A DNA stretch of 64,000 nt, taken from positions 88,096-152,095 of the forward strand of contig SECP01000013.1 of assembly GCA_004193285.1 (NCBI GenBank), given 5' to 3'. The notes under the pieces are model-generated. The model worked only from the letters and a program-made list of their open reading frames with translations. It had not been told where the DNA came from and searched no databases. Source of the DNA: Myxococcales bacterium. Lineage in GTDB: Bacteria; Myxococcota_A; Polyangia; Polyangiales; Polyangiaceae. Below are positions 17,079 to 25,911 of this stretch, in pieces (within the stretch, counting starts at the first letter, position 1; the number at the start of each line of letters is the position of its first letter). The translations under genes and the position numbers were made by a program.

Positions 17079-17561
17079 ATGGTCAATCCGCAGATGGTGA
17101 TGTACGAGGAGGAGTTCAACCAGATCCAAACGGTCGTGGACCGTCTGGTTCGGGAAGCGAACGCCAAGGTCGTCTTCATCGTCGACAAGAACGGTCAGCT
17201 CATCGCAGCCAGCGGTGAGGTGGACAACATCGATACGACGTCGCTCGCGTCGCTCACGGCCGGCAACATCGCCGCGACCGGTGGCATCGCCAAGCTGCTG
17301 CGCGAGAACGAATTCGCGACGCAGTTTCACGAGGGCGAGAAGGCCAACATTCACATCCAGCTCGTGGGCAACCGCGTGATCCTGGTGGTGATCTTCGACA
17401 GCAAGTCGAGCTTGGGCCTGGTTCGCCTACGCGTGCGCAAGTCTAGTGAAGAGCTGAACCGCATCTTCGAAGCACTGCTCAGCAAGGTGCAGGAGCCAGG
17501 TGGTGACTCACCCTTCGCGGAGATCACCGACGAGGACATCGACAATCTTTTCAATGACTGA
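17079..17561 (+). CDS. mglB: MglB, roadblock-fold GTPase-activating protein for MglA
   Basis: A 160-residue Roadblock/LC7 protein. MglB is the GAP that stimulates GTP hydrolysis by MglA and marks the lagging pole, setting the direction of gliding and type-IV-pilus motility in Myxococcus. The match to known MglB is clear along the whole length: MVMYEEEF at the start, AKVVFIVDKNGQLIAASG, the strongly conserved DTTSLASLTAGNIAA, SLGLVRLRVRKSSEEL, and the acidic C-terminal tail SPFAEITDEDIDNLF. Length equals the family norm. It is followed after 12 nt by mglA, as in other myxobacteria. Confidence 0.97.
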   Translation: MVNPQMVMYEEEFNQIQTVVDRLVREANAKVVFIVDKNGQLIAASGEVDNIDTTSLASLTAGNIAATGGIAKLLRENEFATQFHEGEKANIHIQLVGNRVILVVIFDSKSSLGLVRLRVRKSSEELNRIFEALLSKVQEPGGDSPFAEITDEDIDNLFND

Positions 17562-17573
17562 GGAAACCGGGCG

Positions 17574-18161
17574 ATGAGCTTCATCAATTACATGGCCCGG
17601 GAGATCAACTGCAAGATCGTCTATTACGGGCCCGGTCTCTGCGGCAAAACGACGAATCTCCAGTACATCTACGAGCGCACGAACCCGGACGCGAAGGGCA
17701 AGATGATCAGCCTGGCGACGGAGACGGAGCGCACGCTGTTCTTCGATTTCCTCCCGCTCTCGCTCGGTGAGATCCGCGGCTTCAAGACGCGCTTCCACCT
17801 GTACACGGTGCCCGGTCAGGTGTTCTACGACGCCAGCCGCAAGCTCATCCTCAAGGGTGTAGACGGCGTGATCTTCGTGGCGGATTCGCAGATGGAGCGC
17901 CTGGAGGCAAACCAGGAGAGCGTCGAGAACCTGCGCACCAACCTGGCCGAGCAGGGCTACTCGCTCGAGAAGATCCCGTACGTCATCCAGTACAACAAGC
18001 GAGACTTGCCGAACGTCGTGTCGGTGGAAGAGCTTCGCCCGCTCATCAACCCCATGAACGTGCCGGACTACGAAGCCAACGCCCGCGCCGGCGTTGGCGT
18101 GTTCGATACTCTGAAGGCCGTGAGCAAGTTGGTCTTGAACGAGCTAAAGCGCGGCGGCTGA
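17574..18161 (+). CDS. mglA: MglA, Ras-like small GTPase controlling cell polarity
   Basis: A 195-residue Ras-superfamily GTPase, the master polarity switch for motility in Myxococcota. Seen are the P-loop GPGLCGKTT (residues 19-27), the [18 protein letters not shown] segment, the switch II region [13 protein letters not shown], and the specificity motif NKRD near residue 141. The sequence is close to the Myxococcus protein of the same length. The P-loop has the atypical Gly at the position equivalent to Ras Gly12 region and the switch II Gln is present as in active MglA. Its TGA overlaps the recX start by one base. Confidence 0.98.
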   Translation: MSFINYMAREINCKIVYYGPGLCGKTTNLQYIYERTNPDAKGKMISLATETERTLFFDFLPLSLGEIRGFKTRFHLYTVPGQVFYDASRKLILKGVDGVIFVADSQMERLEANQESVENLRTNLAEQGYSLEKIPYVIQYNKRDLPNVVSVEELRPLINPMNVPDYEANARAGVGVFDTLKAVSKLVLNELKRGG

Positions 18162-18724
18162 TGCCCTGGGAAGGTCGCTCCGGGCGGCCTTCACAGAAGG
18201 CGAAGAAAGCAGCCGAGCCGCTCACGCGGCAAAAGCTAGAGCAGGCGGCCCTCGCCTACCTGAACCGCTTCGACGTCTCCGCGGCCAAGCTCCGTCAACA
18301 CCTCACCCAGCGCGCGCGCAAGGCGGGCGGGGACGAGCAAGCCGCGCAGTGGATCACGGAGCTGCTCGAGCGCTACCTCGGTTCGGGAGTGCTGGACGAC
18401 GCGCGGTTTGCGCGCAACCTGACGAGCCAGCTCACCGCCCGCGGCAAGTCCAGCCGCGCCATCTCGCAGAAGCTCGCGATGCGCGGCGTCCCCAGCGAGG
18501 TCGCGGGCGAGCTGATGGCGGCTCGTAAGCAAGACGAGCCCGAGGCGGAGCTGGAGGCGGCGCGAGCCTACGCACGCAAGCGTCGCCTCGGTCCGCACCG
18601 GCCGGAGGCAGAGCGGGCCGAGCATCGCCAGAAGGATCTCGCGTCGCTGGCGCGCCAGGGCTTCAGCTTCGACACCGCGCAGCGGGCGCTACGAGTAGAC
18701 GCGGGCGGCGACGACGAATTCTGA
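18161..18724 (+). CDS. recX: RecX-family regulator of RecA
   Basis: A 187-residue three-helix-repeat protein of the RecX family, which binds along RecA filaments and limits recombination and SOS activity. Typical motifs are ALAYLNRFDVSAAKLRQHL in repeat 1, LGSGVLDDARFARNLTSQ with RGKSSRAISQKLAMRG in repeat 2, and LARQGFSFDTAQRAL in the last helix. A basic Gly/Ser/Lys N-terminal tail of about 25 residues precedes the fold. ATG 18161 shares its first base with the mglA stop (TGATG), so its translation is probably coupled to mglA; recX is more often near recA. Confidence 0.9.
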   Translation: MPWEGRSGRPSQKAKKAAEPLTRQKLEQAALAYLNRFDVSAAKLRQHLTQRARKAGGDEQAAQWITELLERYLGSGVLDDARFARNLTSQLTARGKSSRAISQKLAMRGVPSEVAGELMAARKQDEPEAELEAARAYARKRRLGPHRPEAERAEHRQKDLASLARQGFSFDTAQRALRVDAGGDDEF

Positions 18725-18742
18725 AGCTCGCTTGCTTCGTGG

Positions 18743-21199
18743 GTGGGGCCGGTGCAGGGAAATGCCGTGACCGCCGTGCAGGATTACGAGCAGCTAGGCG
18801 TCTTCTACTTGGGGAGCCACTACGACTTGCTCGAGCGCAAGCGCCGCGAGGAGCTGGTGCTCTACGACTCCCGCCACCTCACGACCCACGCGCTGTGCGT
18901 CGGCATGACCGGCAGCGGCAAGACCGGGCTCTGCATCGCGCTCTTGGAAGAGGCCGCGATTGACGGCGTGCCCGCCATCGTCATCGACCCCAAGGGCGAC
19001 ATCGCCAACCTGCTGCTCAGCTTTCCGGGGGCAAAACCCGCAGATTTCGAGCCTTGGGTGGACGTGGAGGAGGCCACGCGCCAGGGCCTCGCGCCGGCCG
19101 CGTTCGCGGAAAAGGTAGCCGCCCAGCACGCCTCCGGGCTCGCGGATTGGGGCCAAGACGTAGCGCGCATCCAGCGCTTCCGTGAAGCGTGCGACCTCAC
19201 CATTTACACTCCGGGTAGCTCGGCGGGCGTGGAGCTGTCGCTCCTGCGCTCCTTCGAGGCGCCGGACGCGGCAGTGCTGGAAGACGCCGAGCTCTTCGCG
19301 GGGAAGGTGGAGGGCACGGTGTCCGGCTTGCTCGGGCTCGTCGGGGTGGAGGCGGACGCGCTACGAAGCCGCGAGCACGTGCTGCTCGCGCAGATCTTCA
19401 CCCAAGCGTGGGCGGCGGGAAAGAGCCTGGATTTGGCGGGGATCATCGGCGCCGTGCAGGAGCCGCCGTTCGAGAAGGTGGGGGTCATCGAGCTGGACGT
19501 GTTCTTCCCCAAGAAGGACCGCGCGGAGCTGGCGGTCGCGATCAACGCCTTACTCGCCTCGCCCGCTGCGGCCGGTTGGGCGCGCGGCGAGGCTTTGGAC
19601 GTGGCGCGGTTGCTGCGCACGGCCGAGGGCAAGCCGCGCGTTTCCATCATCAGCATTGCGCATCTTTCGGACGCGCAGCGCATGTTCTTCGTCACCCTCC
19701 TGCTGGACGAGGTCCTGTCGTGGGTGCGCCGCCAATCCGGAACGAGCAGCTTGCGCGCGCTGCTCTACATGGACGAAATTTTCGGTTATTTCCCGCCTAC
19801 GGCCGCGCCGCCGAGTAAACGGCCCATGCTCACGCTGCTCAAGCAGGCGCGCGCTTTCGGGCTCGGCATCGTGCTCGCCACGCAAAACCCGGTGGACCTG
19901 GACTACAAAGGCCTGTCGAACTGCGGCACGTGGTTCTTGGGGCGCCTGCAAACCGAGCGCGACAAGCAACGCGTACTGGAGGGGCTAGAGGGGGCCGCGC
20001 TCGGCGCGAGCCAAGCCTTCGATCGCGCCGCGATGGACCAAGTGCTGTCCGCGCTCGGCTCGCGCGTCTTCTTGATGAACGACGTCAAGGCGCCGATGCC
20101 CGTCGTCTTCCAAACGCGCCACACCTTGAGCTACTTGCGCGGTCCGCTGTCACGCGACCAGATCAAGACGCTGATGGAGCCGAAGAAGGCGGCCGCCGCT
20201 GCTTCTTCACCCGCTGCGAAGCCGGTTCCGACCAACGCGACCGCGGACCTCGGCCGGCCGAGCGCGCCAGAGGGCTTGCCCGAGCTGTTCGTGGTGGCAA
20301 ACGGCGAGGGCCCCGTGTCGTACCAGCCGGCGCTGGGCCTTACGGCCAAGCTTCACTTCGTGGACTCCAAAGCGGAGGTGGACGCGTGGCGACACTTGGC
20401 GCTCTTGGTGCCCCTCGCGCAGACGACGCTGGACCTGGATTTCAGCGCGTGTGCCGCGCTGGATCCGGCGCTGCTCGGTGGCGCGAGTCACGAACCGCTC
20501 CCCGGCTCGACCTTCTTGCCGCTGCCCAAGCATGCCCCGAGCGTGAAGCAGCTCGCCGCCTGGAAGAAATCGTTCGTCAGCCACCTGTACCAAAAAGAGC
20601 GGCTGGAGCTCGCGGCGTGTCCGGGTCTGAAGCTCGTGGCGCGGCCGGACGAGACGCCCGCCGCCTTCCAGGCGCGCGTGGAGCAGCTGGGTCGCGAAGA
20701 GCGCGACGACGAGGTTCAGGCCCTGCGCGCCAAGTACGACCCGAAATTCCAGCAAATGCAGGCGAAGTTGGACGCGCTCACGGCTAAGATCGACAAGGAG
20801 CAAGCGGAGGCGACGGCCAAGCAGGTCGACACCGCCGCTGCCTTCGGCAACGCGTTCCTGGGTGCGATCATGGGCCGCTCCGTCGCCTCCGCCGCGAACG
20901 TGCGGCGGGGTGCGTCTGCGGTTCGAAGCGTCGGCCGCGCCAAGAAAGAAGCGGGGGACGTGGCGCGCGCCGAGGAGCAACGCGCCGCGCTTCGTGAAAA
21001 GTGGGTGGCGCTGCAGGCCGAAGCGAACGCGAAGCTCGCGGCCCTCCACGCCAGGGCGCCCGTCGCCGCCTACGAGATCACGCGCACCCAGCTCGCGCCA
21101 CGCAAAGCCGATACGGACGTGGGGACGCTCACTCTGGTGTGGCTGCCGTTTCGGCGCGACGCGTCCGGGAGCTCCGTATTCGCCTTCGCTTGGCGCTAG
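18743..21199 (+). CDS. HerA/FtsK-like P-loop ATPase with C-terminal coiled coil
   Basis: An 818-residue ATPase of the HerA/DUF87 type (relatives pump DNA or polypeptides). Walker A GMTGSGKTGL lies near residue 54, an IDPKGDIANLL motif follows as in HerA-like proteins, Walker B LLYMDEIFGYFPP is near residue 345, and LATQNPVDLDYKGLSNCGTWFLG gives sensor and arginine residues. Residues about 640-780 are Ala/Glu/Lys-rich coiled coil, then a C-terminal beta segment. Start GTG 18743 is uncertain; GTG 18767 has a better-spaced GGGA and would drop 8 residues. It is 18 nt after recX and likely cotranscribed with mglBA-recX. No NurA-like nuclease is nearby, so the role is unknown. Confidence 0.82.
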   Translation: MGPVQGNAVTAVQDYEQLGVFYLGSHYDLLERKRREELVLYDSRHLTTHALCVGMTGSGKTGLCIALLEEAAIDGVPAIVIDPKGDIANLLLSFPGAKPADFEPWVDVEEATRQGLAPAAFAEKVAAQHASGLADWGQDVARIQRFREACDLTIYTPGSSAGVELSLLRSFEAPDAAVLEDAELFAGKVEGTVSGLLGLVGVEADALRSREHVLLAQIFTQAWAAGKSLDLAGIIGAVQEPPFEKVGVIELDVFFPKKDRAELAVAINALLASPAAAGWARGEALDVARLLRTAEGKPRVSIISIAHLSDAQRMFFVTLLLDEVLSWVRRQSGTSSLRALLYMDEIFGYFPPTAAPPSKRPMLTLLKQARAFGLGIVLATQNPVDLDYKGLSNCGTWFLGRLQTERDKQRVLEGLEGAALGASQAFDRAAMDQVLSALGSRVFLMNDVKAPMPVVFQTRHTLSYLRGPLSRDQIKTLMEPKKAAAAASSPAAKPVPTNATADLGRPSAPEGLPELFVVANGEGPVSYQPALGLTAKLHFVDSKAEVDAWRHLALLVPLAQTTLDLDFSACAALDPALLGGASHEPLPGSTFLPLPKHAPSVKQLAAWKKSFVSHLYQKERLELAACPGLKLVARPDETPAAFQARVEQLGREERDDEVQALRAKYDPKFQQMQAKLDALTAKIDKEQAEATAKQVDTAAAFGNAFLGAIMGRSVASAANVRRGASAVRSVGRAKKEAGDVARAEEQRAALREKWVALQAEANAKLAALHARAPVAAYEITRTQLAPRKADTDVGTLTLVWLPFRRDASGSSVFAFAWR

Positions 21200-21282
21200 G
21201 GTGAGCTTGCACAAACCGCGCGATGTCGTGGACATCACGCGCACGACCGTTCTGCGATGCTCTCCGCGCGTATCGTGAGGAG

Positions 21283-22287
21283 ATGTTTGGGCGGGTCGGG
21301 TTATGGGCGAGCTTGGGCGGAGTTGTCGTTTTGGCGCTGTCGTGCGGAAGGGCGCAAGAAGGCGGCGCTCCGCTCACGGAAAGTGCAGCGGCGGGCGCTC
21401 GACCAGAAACAGGGGCAGGGGGGTCGACACTCGGGCAAGCGGACGGCGGCGTGGGGAGCACGGGCTCTGCGCAGGGTGCGGAGGCCGGCCAGGTCGCATC
21501 GCTTCACGGCGGAGCAGGCGGCCGCGAGCGGCCGGTGCAGACCGGCAACCAAGGCGGGGCGGCCGGCGCGGACGCAGCGGGGGCCACGGACGAGCCCTAC
21601 GCGCCGCGGTCCGGCTCTTTCAAGGTGCTGGTTTACTCACGCGCGCGAGGTTACGGCCACTCCAGCATCGCGGCGGGCGAAGCCATGCTGCAGCGCATCG
21701 CGGCCGAGCAGGGGTTCGAGGCGGTCGTCACCTCCACGAATGAGCTCATCACGGCCGAAGGGCTCGCACCGTTCGAGCTCGTGTACTTCAACAACACGTC
21801 GGGGGACGTGTTCAACGAGGCAGAACAAGCCGCGTACGAAGAGTGGATGACAGCGCGGCACGGCGCGTTCGCCGGGCATCACTCGGCGACCGACACCGAA
21901 TCCACCTGGAGCTTCTATGCGGAAGTGACCGGGCAGTACTTCACCGGGATCGTCCCCGGCCTCGTCTACGACAGCATCTCGTTCGAAGCCGGCGCGCAGG
22001 GCCACCCCGCCGTCGCCGGGCTCCCCAACCCGTGGCCGTGGACCACCGAAGAGTGGTTCCGCTTCGATTCGCACCTGGAGTGGTCAGCGAAGCCAGGCTT
22101 TCAAGTGCTGGGGCGGAAGCTCTCGGATGGTCAGCCTGCGGTCTGGGTCCGCGAGTGGGGGAACTTTCGAGCGTTTTATACGAGCCTGGGCCACGACAAG
22201 AAGACGTTCGAAGACCCCGCGTTCGTGCGCCACGTGACGGGTGGCATCATGTGGGCAGTGCGCCGGGAGCACCTGATCGTCGACTGA
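21283..22287 (+). CDS. ThuA-domain lipoprotein (trehalose-utilisation-like)
   Basis: A 334-residue lipoprotein: signal MFGRVGLWASL with lipobox LALSC, Cys21, then a ~100-residue Gly/Ala/Glu linker, then a ThuA-like class-I-glutaminase-fold domain. Motifs are KVLVYSRARGYGHSSIAAG, FELVYFNNTSGDVFN, the FAGHHSATDTE segment, and FRAFYTSLGHDKKTFEDP with a final GGIMWAV. ThuA-like domains occur in many secreted sugar-related proteins, but the reaction is not settled. The ATG at 21283 was chosen because it gives a correct lipobox; the open frame extends 20 codons further upstream. It stands alone. Confidence 0.85.
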   Translation: MFGRVGLWASLGGVVVLALSCGRAQEGGAPLTESAAAGARPETGAGGSTLGQADGGVGSTGSAQGAEAGQVASLHGGAGGRERPVQTGNQGGAAGADAAGATDEPYAPRSGSFKVLVYSRARGYGHSSIAAGEAMLQRIAAEQGFEAVVTSTNELITAEGLAPFELVYFNNTSGDVFNEAEQAAYEEWMTARHGAFAGHHSATDTESTWSFYAEVTGQYFTGIVPGLVYDSISFEAGAQGHPAVAGLPNPWPWTTEEWFRFDSHLEWSAKPGFQVLGRKLSDGQPAVWVREWGNFRAFYTSLGHDKKTFEDPAFVRHVTGGIMWAVRREHLIVD

Positions 22288-22444
22288 CTGGCGCGCGGCG
22301 GCTGGGAGCTTCGGGTCATTGCGCAGCACTTATCTAACGCCCGAGCTCCGAGCCGGCCGACATTCCGAGCCTGGCTCTACTCTGGTAGCGTGCTCTCACT
22401 GCTCGCGGCTGGGTGCGAACGTCTTGCTCAGCCTGGGAGGATGA

Positions 22445-23491
22445 ATGTCGATCGGTCGTCATGTCGGTTCTGCCGCTCGCTGGGCGGCTTGCTTGCTCTT
22501 GATCGTCGCCACCCGCGGCGCTCACGCTCAAGGTGCCGACAAGGGCCCCACGAAGTCGGAGCGAGTCGCGGCGCGTGACGCGTACGACAAGGGCACGAAG
22601 GCCTTCGACAAGAAGGACTACCTCAAGGCGCTGGATAGCTTCGTCAAAGCCAACGCGCTCATCCCCAGCGTGCAGGCGCTGTACTGGATCGCCCAGGCGC
22701 AGGACAAGCTCGGCCGGACCGAAGCCGCCGTCGAGGCCTACGAGGCGATCACCTCCCGCGCGGACTTCTCCAAGCTGAGCCCGGACAAGGCTGCGGTAGT
22801 GCGCGAGCGCCTAGCCTCGCTCAAACCGCCGCCTGCTCCGGAGCCAGAGCCGTTGCCGCCGCCCGTTGCCGAGCCTCCGCCCGCCGAGCCGCCCCCGCCT
22901 CCGCCCGTGCTGGTGCCGCCTCCGCCCGTCCATCACGTCAGCGAGCCTCCATCCGGTCCGTCTAACGGGCGCCTGCTGCCGCGCCGCCACGCAGTAGAGC
23001 TTGGGGTGATGGGCGGAGTGCTGCTCGTGTCGGATTCCAACAACCTCGTCTCGGGCGGCCGCGAGCAGCGCTCGTTCGAGCTCCCGGTCTGGCAAATCGG
23101 CGCTCGCGTCGCGTACTTCCCCCTCAAGGCGCTCGGCGTGGAGGTGGAGTACGCGCACGGCTTCAGCCGCGCCGAGCGGCTCTCCACGTCACCGAGCGCG
23201 CCCGCGGACTTCAACGCCGTCCGTGGTCACGTGATCGGCCAGCTGCCGAGCTCTCGCTTCGTTCCCTTCGCGCTGCTCGGCGCCGGCATCCTGCACGGCA
23301 CCTCGAAGCCTACCGGGTCGGACGCGGACCTTTTGCTGGAAGCGGGTCTCGGTGCCAAGGTCATGGCAACCAAGCTGCTCGCGCCGCGCATCGACTTTCG
23401 GCTGGGCATGACCCAAAAACAGGGCGGAACCCTGGCCGACGGTCTCGCCTTCCACCCCGAGGTGCTGCTCGGCTTGGCGCTCCGCCTCTGA
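22445..23491 (+). CDS. TPR and outer-membrane beta-barrel protein
   Basis: A 348-residue exported protein. A signal peptide ends at AHAQ near residue 29, and a TPR-like unit follows at about 40-120 (AFDKKDYLKALDSFVKANAL, then AQAQDKLGRTEAAVEAYEAI). Residues 125-180 are Pro/Glu-rich. The C-terminal ~165 residues form an eight-stranded-barrel-like domain (ELGVMGGVLLVSD, ARVAYFPLKALGVEVEYAHGF, and a terminal EVLLGLALRL), as in OmpA-like or OMP_b-brl proteins. GGGAGG sits 4 nt before the ATG 22445. The layout is common in Polyangiales and suggests a surface structural role. Confidence 0.75.
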   Translation: MSIGRHVGSAARWAACLLLIVATRGAHAQGADKGPTKSERVAARDAYDKGTKAFDKKDYLKALDSFVKANALIPSVQALYWIAQAQDKLGRTEAAVEAYEAITSRADFSKLSPDKAAVVRERLASLKPPPAPEPEPLPPPVAEPPPAEPPPPPPVLVPPPPVHHVSEPPSGPSNGRLLPRRHAVELGVMGGVLLVSDSNNLVSGGREQRSFELPVWQIGARVAYFPLKALGVEVEYAHGFSRAERLSTSPSAPADFNAVRGHVIGQLPSSRFVPFALLGAGILHGTSKPTGSDADLLLEAGLGAKVMATKLLAPRIDFRLGMTQKQGGTLADGLAFHPEVLLGLALRL

Positions 23492-23497
23492 GAGCCC

Positions 23498-24019
23498 TCA
23501 GCCGTCCGCAGGGGCGTGCGGCGTCGGCAAAATGAGCTGATAAAACGCCAGGTCCAGCCACCTGCCGAATTTGAAGCCCGCCTGCTTGATAATCCCGGCC
23601 GCTTCGAAGCCGAGCGCCTCGTGCAGCTTCACGCTCGCGACATTGCCAGCGTCGACGCCGCCGACGAGCACGTGCTTCTCCTGCTCGATGGCGCTCTGAA
23701 TCAGGCGCTCCATCAAGCGCGTGCCCACGCCGCGACCTCGCGCCGCCGCGTCCACGTAAACGGAGTGCTCGACGGTGTACTTGTAAGCAGGGCGCACCCG
23801 AAATACGCCGTAGCTGGCGAAGCCGAGGAGCGCGTCGTCGTCGCCGAGCGCGCCCCACACCGGAAAGGCTCCCGCGCGCTTCTCCTCGAACCAGGAAGTC
23901 ATGCTCGAGAGCGGCCGCGGCGCGTAGTCGTAGAGCGCGGTGGAGGTGAGGATCGCGTCGTTCAGGATGCGGAGAATCGCGCTCCCGTGCTCTTCCAGAT
24001 TGCATCGCACCAGCCGCAT
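23498..24019 (-). CDS. GNAT-family N-acetyltransferase (PAT-like)
   Basis: A 173-residue GCN5-related acetyltransferase most like phosphinothricin/methionine-sulfoximine acetyltransferases. Visible are HSVYVDAAARGRGVGTRLM (the Q/R-x-x-G-x-G/A acetyl-CoA loop is RGRGVG), SVKLHEALGFEAAG, and a FAFYQL-type end (LAFYQLILP). The start is ATG 24019, giving MRLVRCNLEE; the longer open frame upstream has no coding character and would run into the NnrU gene on the other strand. It is convergent with the barrel gene (6-nt gap). The substrate cannot be deduced. Confidence 0.88.
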   Translation of the reverse strand: MRLVRCNLEEHGSAILRILNDAILTSTALYDYAPRPLSSMTSWFEEKRAGAFPVWGALGDDDALLGFASYGVFRVRPAYKYTVEHSVYVDAAARGRGVGTRLMERLIQSAIEQEKHVLVGGVDAGNVASVKLHEALGFEAAGIIKQAGFKFGRWLDLAFYQLILPTPHAPADG

Positions 24020-24064
24020 GCCCAAAACGCTACCACCGGATTGCGGTCCGGCGGGCGCCGTACC

Positions 24065-24784
24065 ATGGAGCACGCCGTGCATTTCGCTGGTTTGGCGCTG
24101 GCCGCCCTCACCTGGTTCCTCCTGCATGCCGGCGTGGCGGGGACCGGTCTGCGCTTCGCGTTGGTCCAGCGCTTCGGCGAAAAGACCTACCGGGGCGGCT
24201 TCTCGCTCGCTTCCGTCGCGAGCCTCTGGTGGTTGGTGCAGGAGTACCGGCAAGCGCCCTTCGTGGCGCTGTGGGTAACGCCGCGCCCGCTGTCCTTCGT
24301 GCCGCTAGTGCTCGTTCCGCTGTCGTTCATGCTGTTCGTCGGCGCCTTCACGGTGCCGAACCCGAGCTCGGTGGGTGGCGAAAAGCTCCTCGCCAAGGCA
24401 GAGCCGGCTCGAGGCATGCTCCGCATCACGCGGCACCCGTTCTTGTGGTCGGTCGTGCTCTGGGCTCTCGCGCACCTCCTCGTGAACGCGGACGCCGGCT
24501 CGCAGATCTTCTTTTTCAGCTTGGGTGTTACGGCTCTGCGCGGCGCGTTCGACATCGATCGCAAGCGCCGCCGGACCAACCCGGAGGAGTTCGCTCGGTT
24601 CGAGGCGCTCACCTCGAACGTGCCGTTCCTGGCCCTGGCGCAGGGTCGCAGCTCGCTTTCGCCACGCGAGCTCGCGCTCCCGGTGCTGCTCGGCCTGGTG
24701 CTCGCGGCCGGCACCATCGGCCTGCACGGGCGGCTGTTCGGCGCCCGCGCCGTGCCGTCAGGGCTCGTCGCTGTGGCCGAGTGA
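24065..24784 (+). CDS. NnrU-family integral membrane protein
   Basis: A 239-residue protein with about six transmembrane helices, of the NnrU/DoxX-like isoprenylcysteine-type membrane family; NnrU is linked to nitrite/nitric oxide reductase expression and is often found with haem or nitrogen-oxide genes. Signature features are SLASVASLWWLVQEYR, RITRHPFLWSVVLWALAHLL with the RHP motif, and the acidic/basic DIDRKRRRTNPEEF loop. ATG 24065 is divergent from the GNAT start only 45 nt away. Its last 27 bp overlap the 3' end of the Rdx gene convergently. Confidence 0.88.
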   Translation: MEHAVHFAGLALAALTWFLLHAGVAGTGLRFALVQRFGEKTYRGGFSLASVASLWWLVQEYRQAPFVALWVTPRPLSFVPLVLVPLSFMLFVGAFTVPNPSSVGGEKLLAKAEPARGMLRITRHPFLWSVVLWALAHLLVNADAGSQIFFFSLGVTALRGAFDIDRKRRRTNPEEFARFEALTSNVPFLALAQGRSSLSPRELALPVLLGLVLAAGTIGLHGRLFGARAVPSGLVAVAE

Positions 24785-25054
24785 GCGCGTCGGGTCCACT
24801 CGGTCCCGGATCTTCTGCTTGAGCTCCTTGGGCTCGGGAAAGCGCCGCCGCTCCGCCCGCGAGAAGATGACCGTGCCCTCCAGCTCGACCTCGAAGACGC
24901 CCCCGAAGCCCGGCTCGAGCGTGACCTCGAGCTCGGTCGGGAACGTCGTCAGCAGCTCCTGAGCGAGCCAAGCGGCGCGGGTGAGCCACCGGCACTGGGT
25001 GCAGTAACGGACCCGCACCGCTAGGCGCGGCGGCGCCGTCGACTCTTCAGCCAT
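24758..25054 (-). CDS. SelT/SelW/SelH (Rdx) family thioredoxin-like protein
   Basis: A 98-residue Rdx-family protein. The redox motif is YCTQCRW (CxxC near residues 18-21, Cys instead of selenocysteine), followed by FPTELEVTLEPGFGGVFEVELEGT and a V-F-S-R segment, typical of the fold. Such proteins are small thiol redox proteins of unclear client. It starts within the 3' end of the ferritin-like gene (8-bp overlap), so the two are likely coupled, and its end overlaps nnrU convergently by 27 bp. Confidence 0.9.
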   Translation of the reverse strand: MAEESTAPPRLAVRVRYCTQCRWLTRAAWLAQELLTTFPTELEVTLEPGFGGVFEVELEGTVIFSRAERRRFPEPKELKQKIRDRVDPTRSLGHSDEP

Positions 25055-25799
25055 GCTCGAAGCCTAGCGCGCGCGTCGGGCCGGCGGGCAACCCCAAGAA
25101 GCGCCGCGCCGCCAGCTGCCGCCAGCAATCACGCGCCACCGCCCAGGGACCACAGCCTGCGTGCCGCAGCAGGCGACCATGGTCGAGCCAAAGCACGCCG
25201 CAGGCGGCGATCAGCACCCCCAGCATCAGCGCGCACAGGAGCCAGCGATGCAGCTCACGTACCGGGCGGGGCGTGACGCGTACGACGTGCTCGAAGAACG
25301 CGGCCTGAAAATCCAGGTGAGCGGACTCCTCGTTGGCGATGCGCGAGAGGGCGCTGCTCAAGCCTGCGCTGCCGAGGCCGGCCGCCAGCGCGCGGTAGTA
25401 AACGATGCCGATCACCTCCGCGATGGCGAGGGTCATCATCTTGGTGCGCAGCCCGAGCAACCGCCGGCAGGCCGTGAAAGCGCCGTTCGTCCAGTGTGAG
25501 CGCTGCAGCTCGCCGCCCAACGCGTGAATGACGAGGGCGAGCTCGCGGGCGTGGCGCCACTCCTCCTCGATGTACAGCTGAATCGCGCGACGGGTGGGCG
25601 GGTCCAGCGCCGCGTCGCGCAGGGTGGCGATGTCCTCGTGGATCTTGCCGCCCGCAGACTCACCGAGCTGAAATCTTCCCAGCGACTCGGCGAGCGCGCC
25701 GTGAAGCGCGCTCGGCAGCTCCGCGGCTAGCGCCGGCGTGGGTGCGCGATCTTCACGCGCGTTGTTCTCGAAGTAAGCGAGCCATGTCGTTCCGAGCAT
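25047..25799 (-). CDS. Membrane-anchored ferritin-like diiron protein
   Basis: A 250-residue four-helix protein with diiron-type motifs: EEEWRHARELALVIHALGG (E-x-x-H), the mid-helix AEVIGIVYYRAL, and EESAHLDFQAAFFEHV (E-E-x-x-H). A hydrophobic C-terminal helix about residues 185-210 (LCALMLGVLIAACGVLWL) should anchor it in the membrane. It resembles ferritin-like/rubrerythrin-type oxidases, but no rubredoxin centre is present. The reaction is unknown; peroxide scavenging or hydroxylation are possibilities. It is coupled to the downstream Rdx gene. Confidence 0.75.
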   Translation of the reverse strand: MLGTTWLAYFENNAREDRAPTPALAAELPSALHGALAESLGRFQLGESAGGKIHEDIATLRDAALDPPTRRAIQLYIEEEWRHARELALVIHALGGELQRSHWTNGAFTACRRLLGLRTKMMTLAIAEVIGIVYYRALAAGLGSAGLSSALSRIANEESAHLDFQAAFFEHVVRVTPRPVRELHRWLLCALMLGVLIAACGVLWLDHGRLLRHAGCGPWAVARDCWRQLAARRFLGLPAGPTRALGFEHG

Positions 25800-25911
25800 T
25801 CTGATTCCTCCAGAGCTCTAGGAACGCACGACAAAGCGTAGCGCTCAGGGAGCGCGCATGGAGACCTGGTGGAGGTTCCATGGCGCGCTGCGCCCACGGC
25901 CGAGACGCCGC

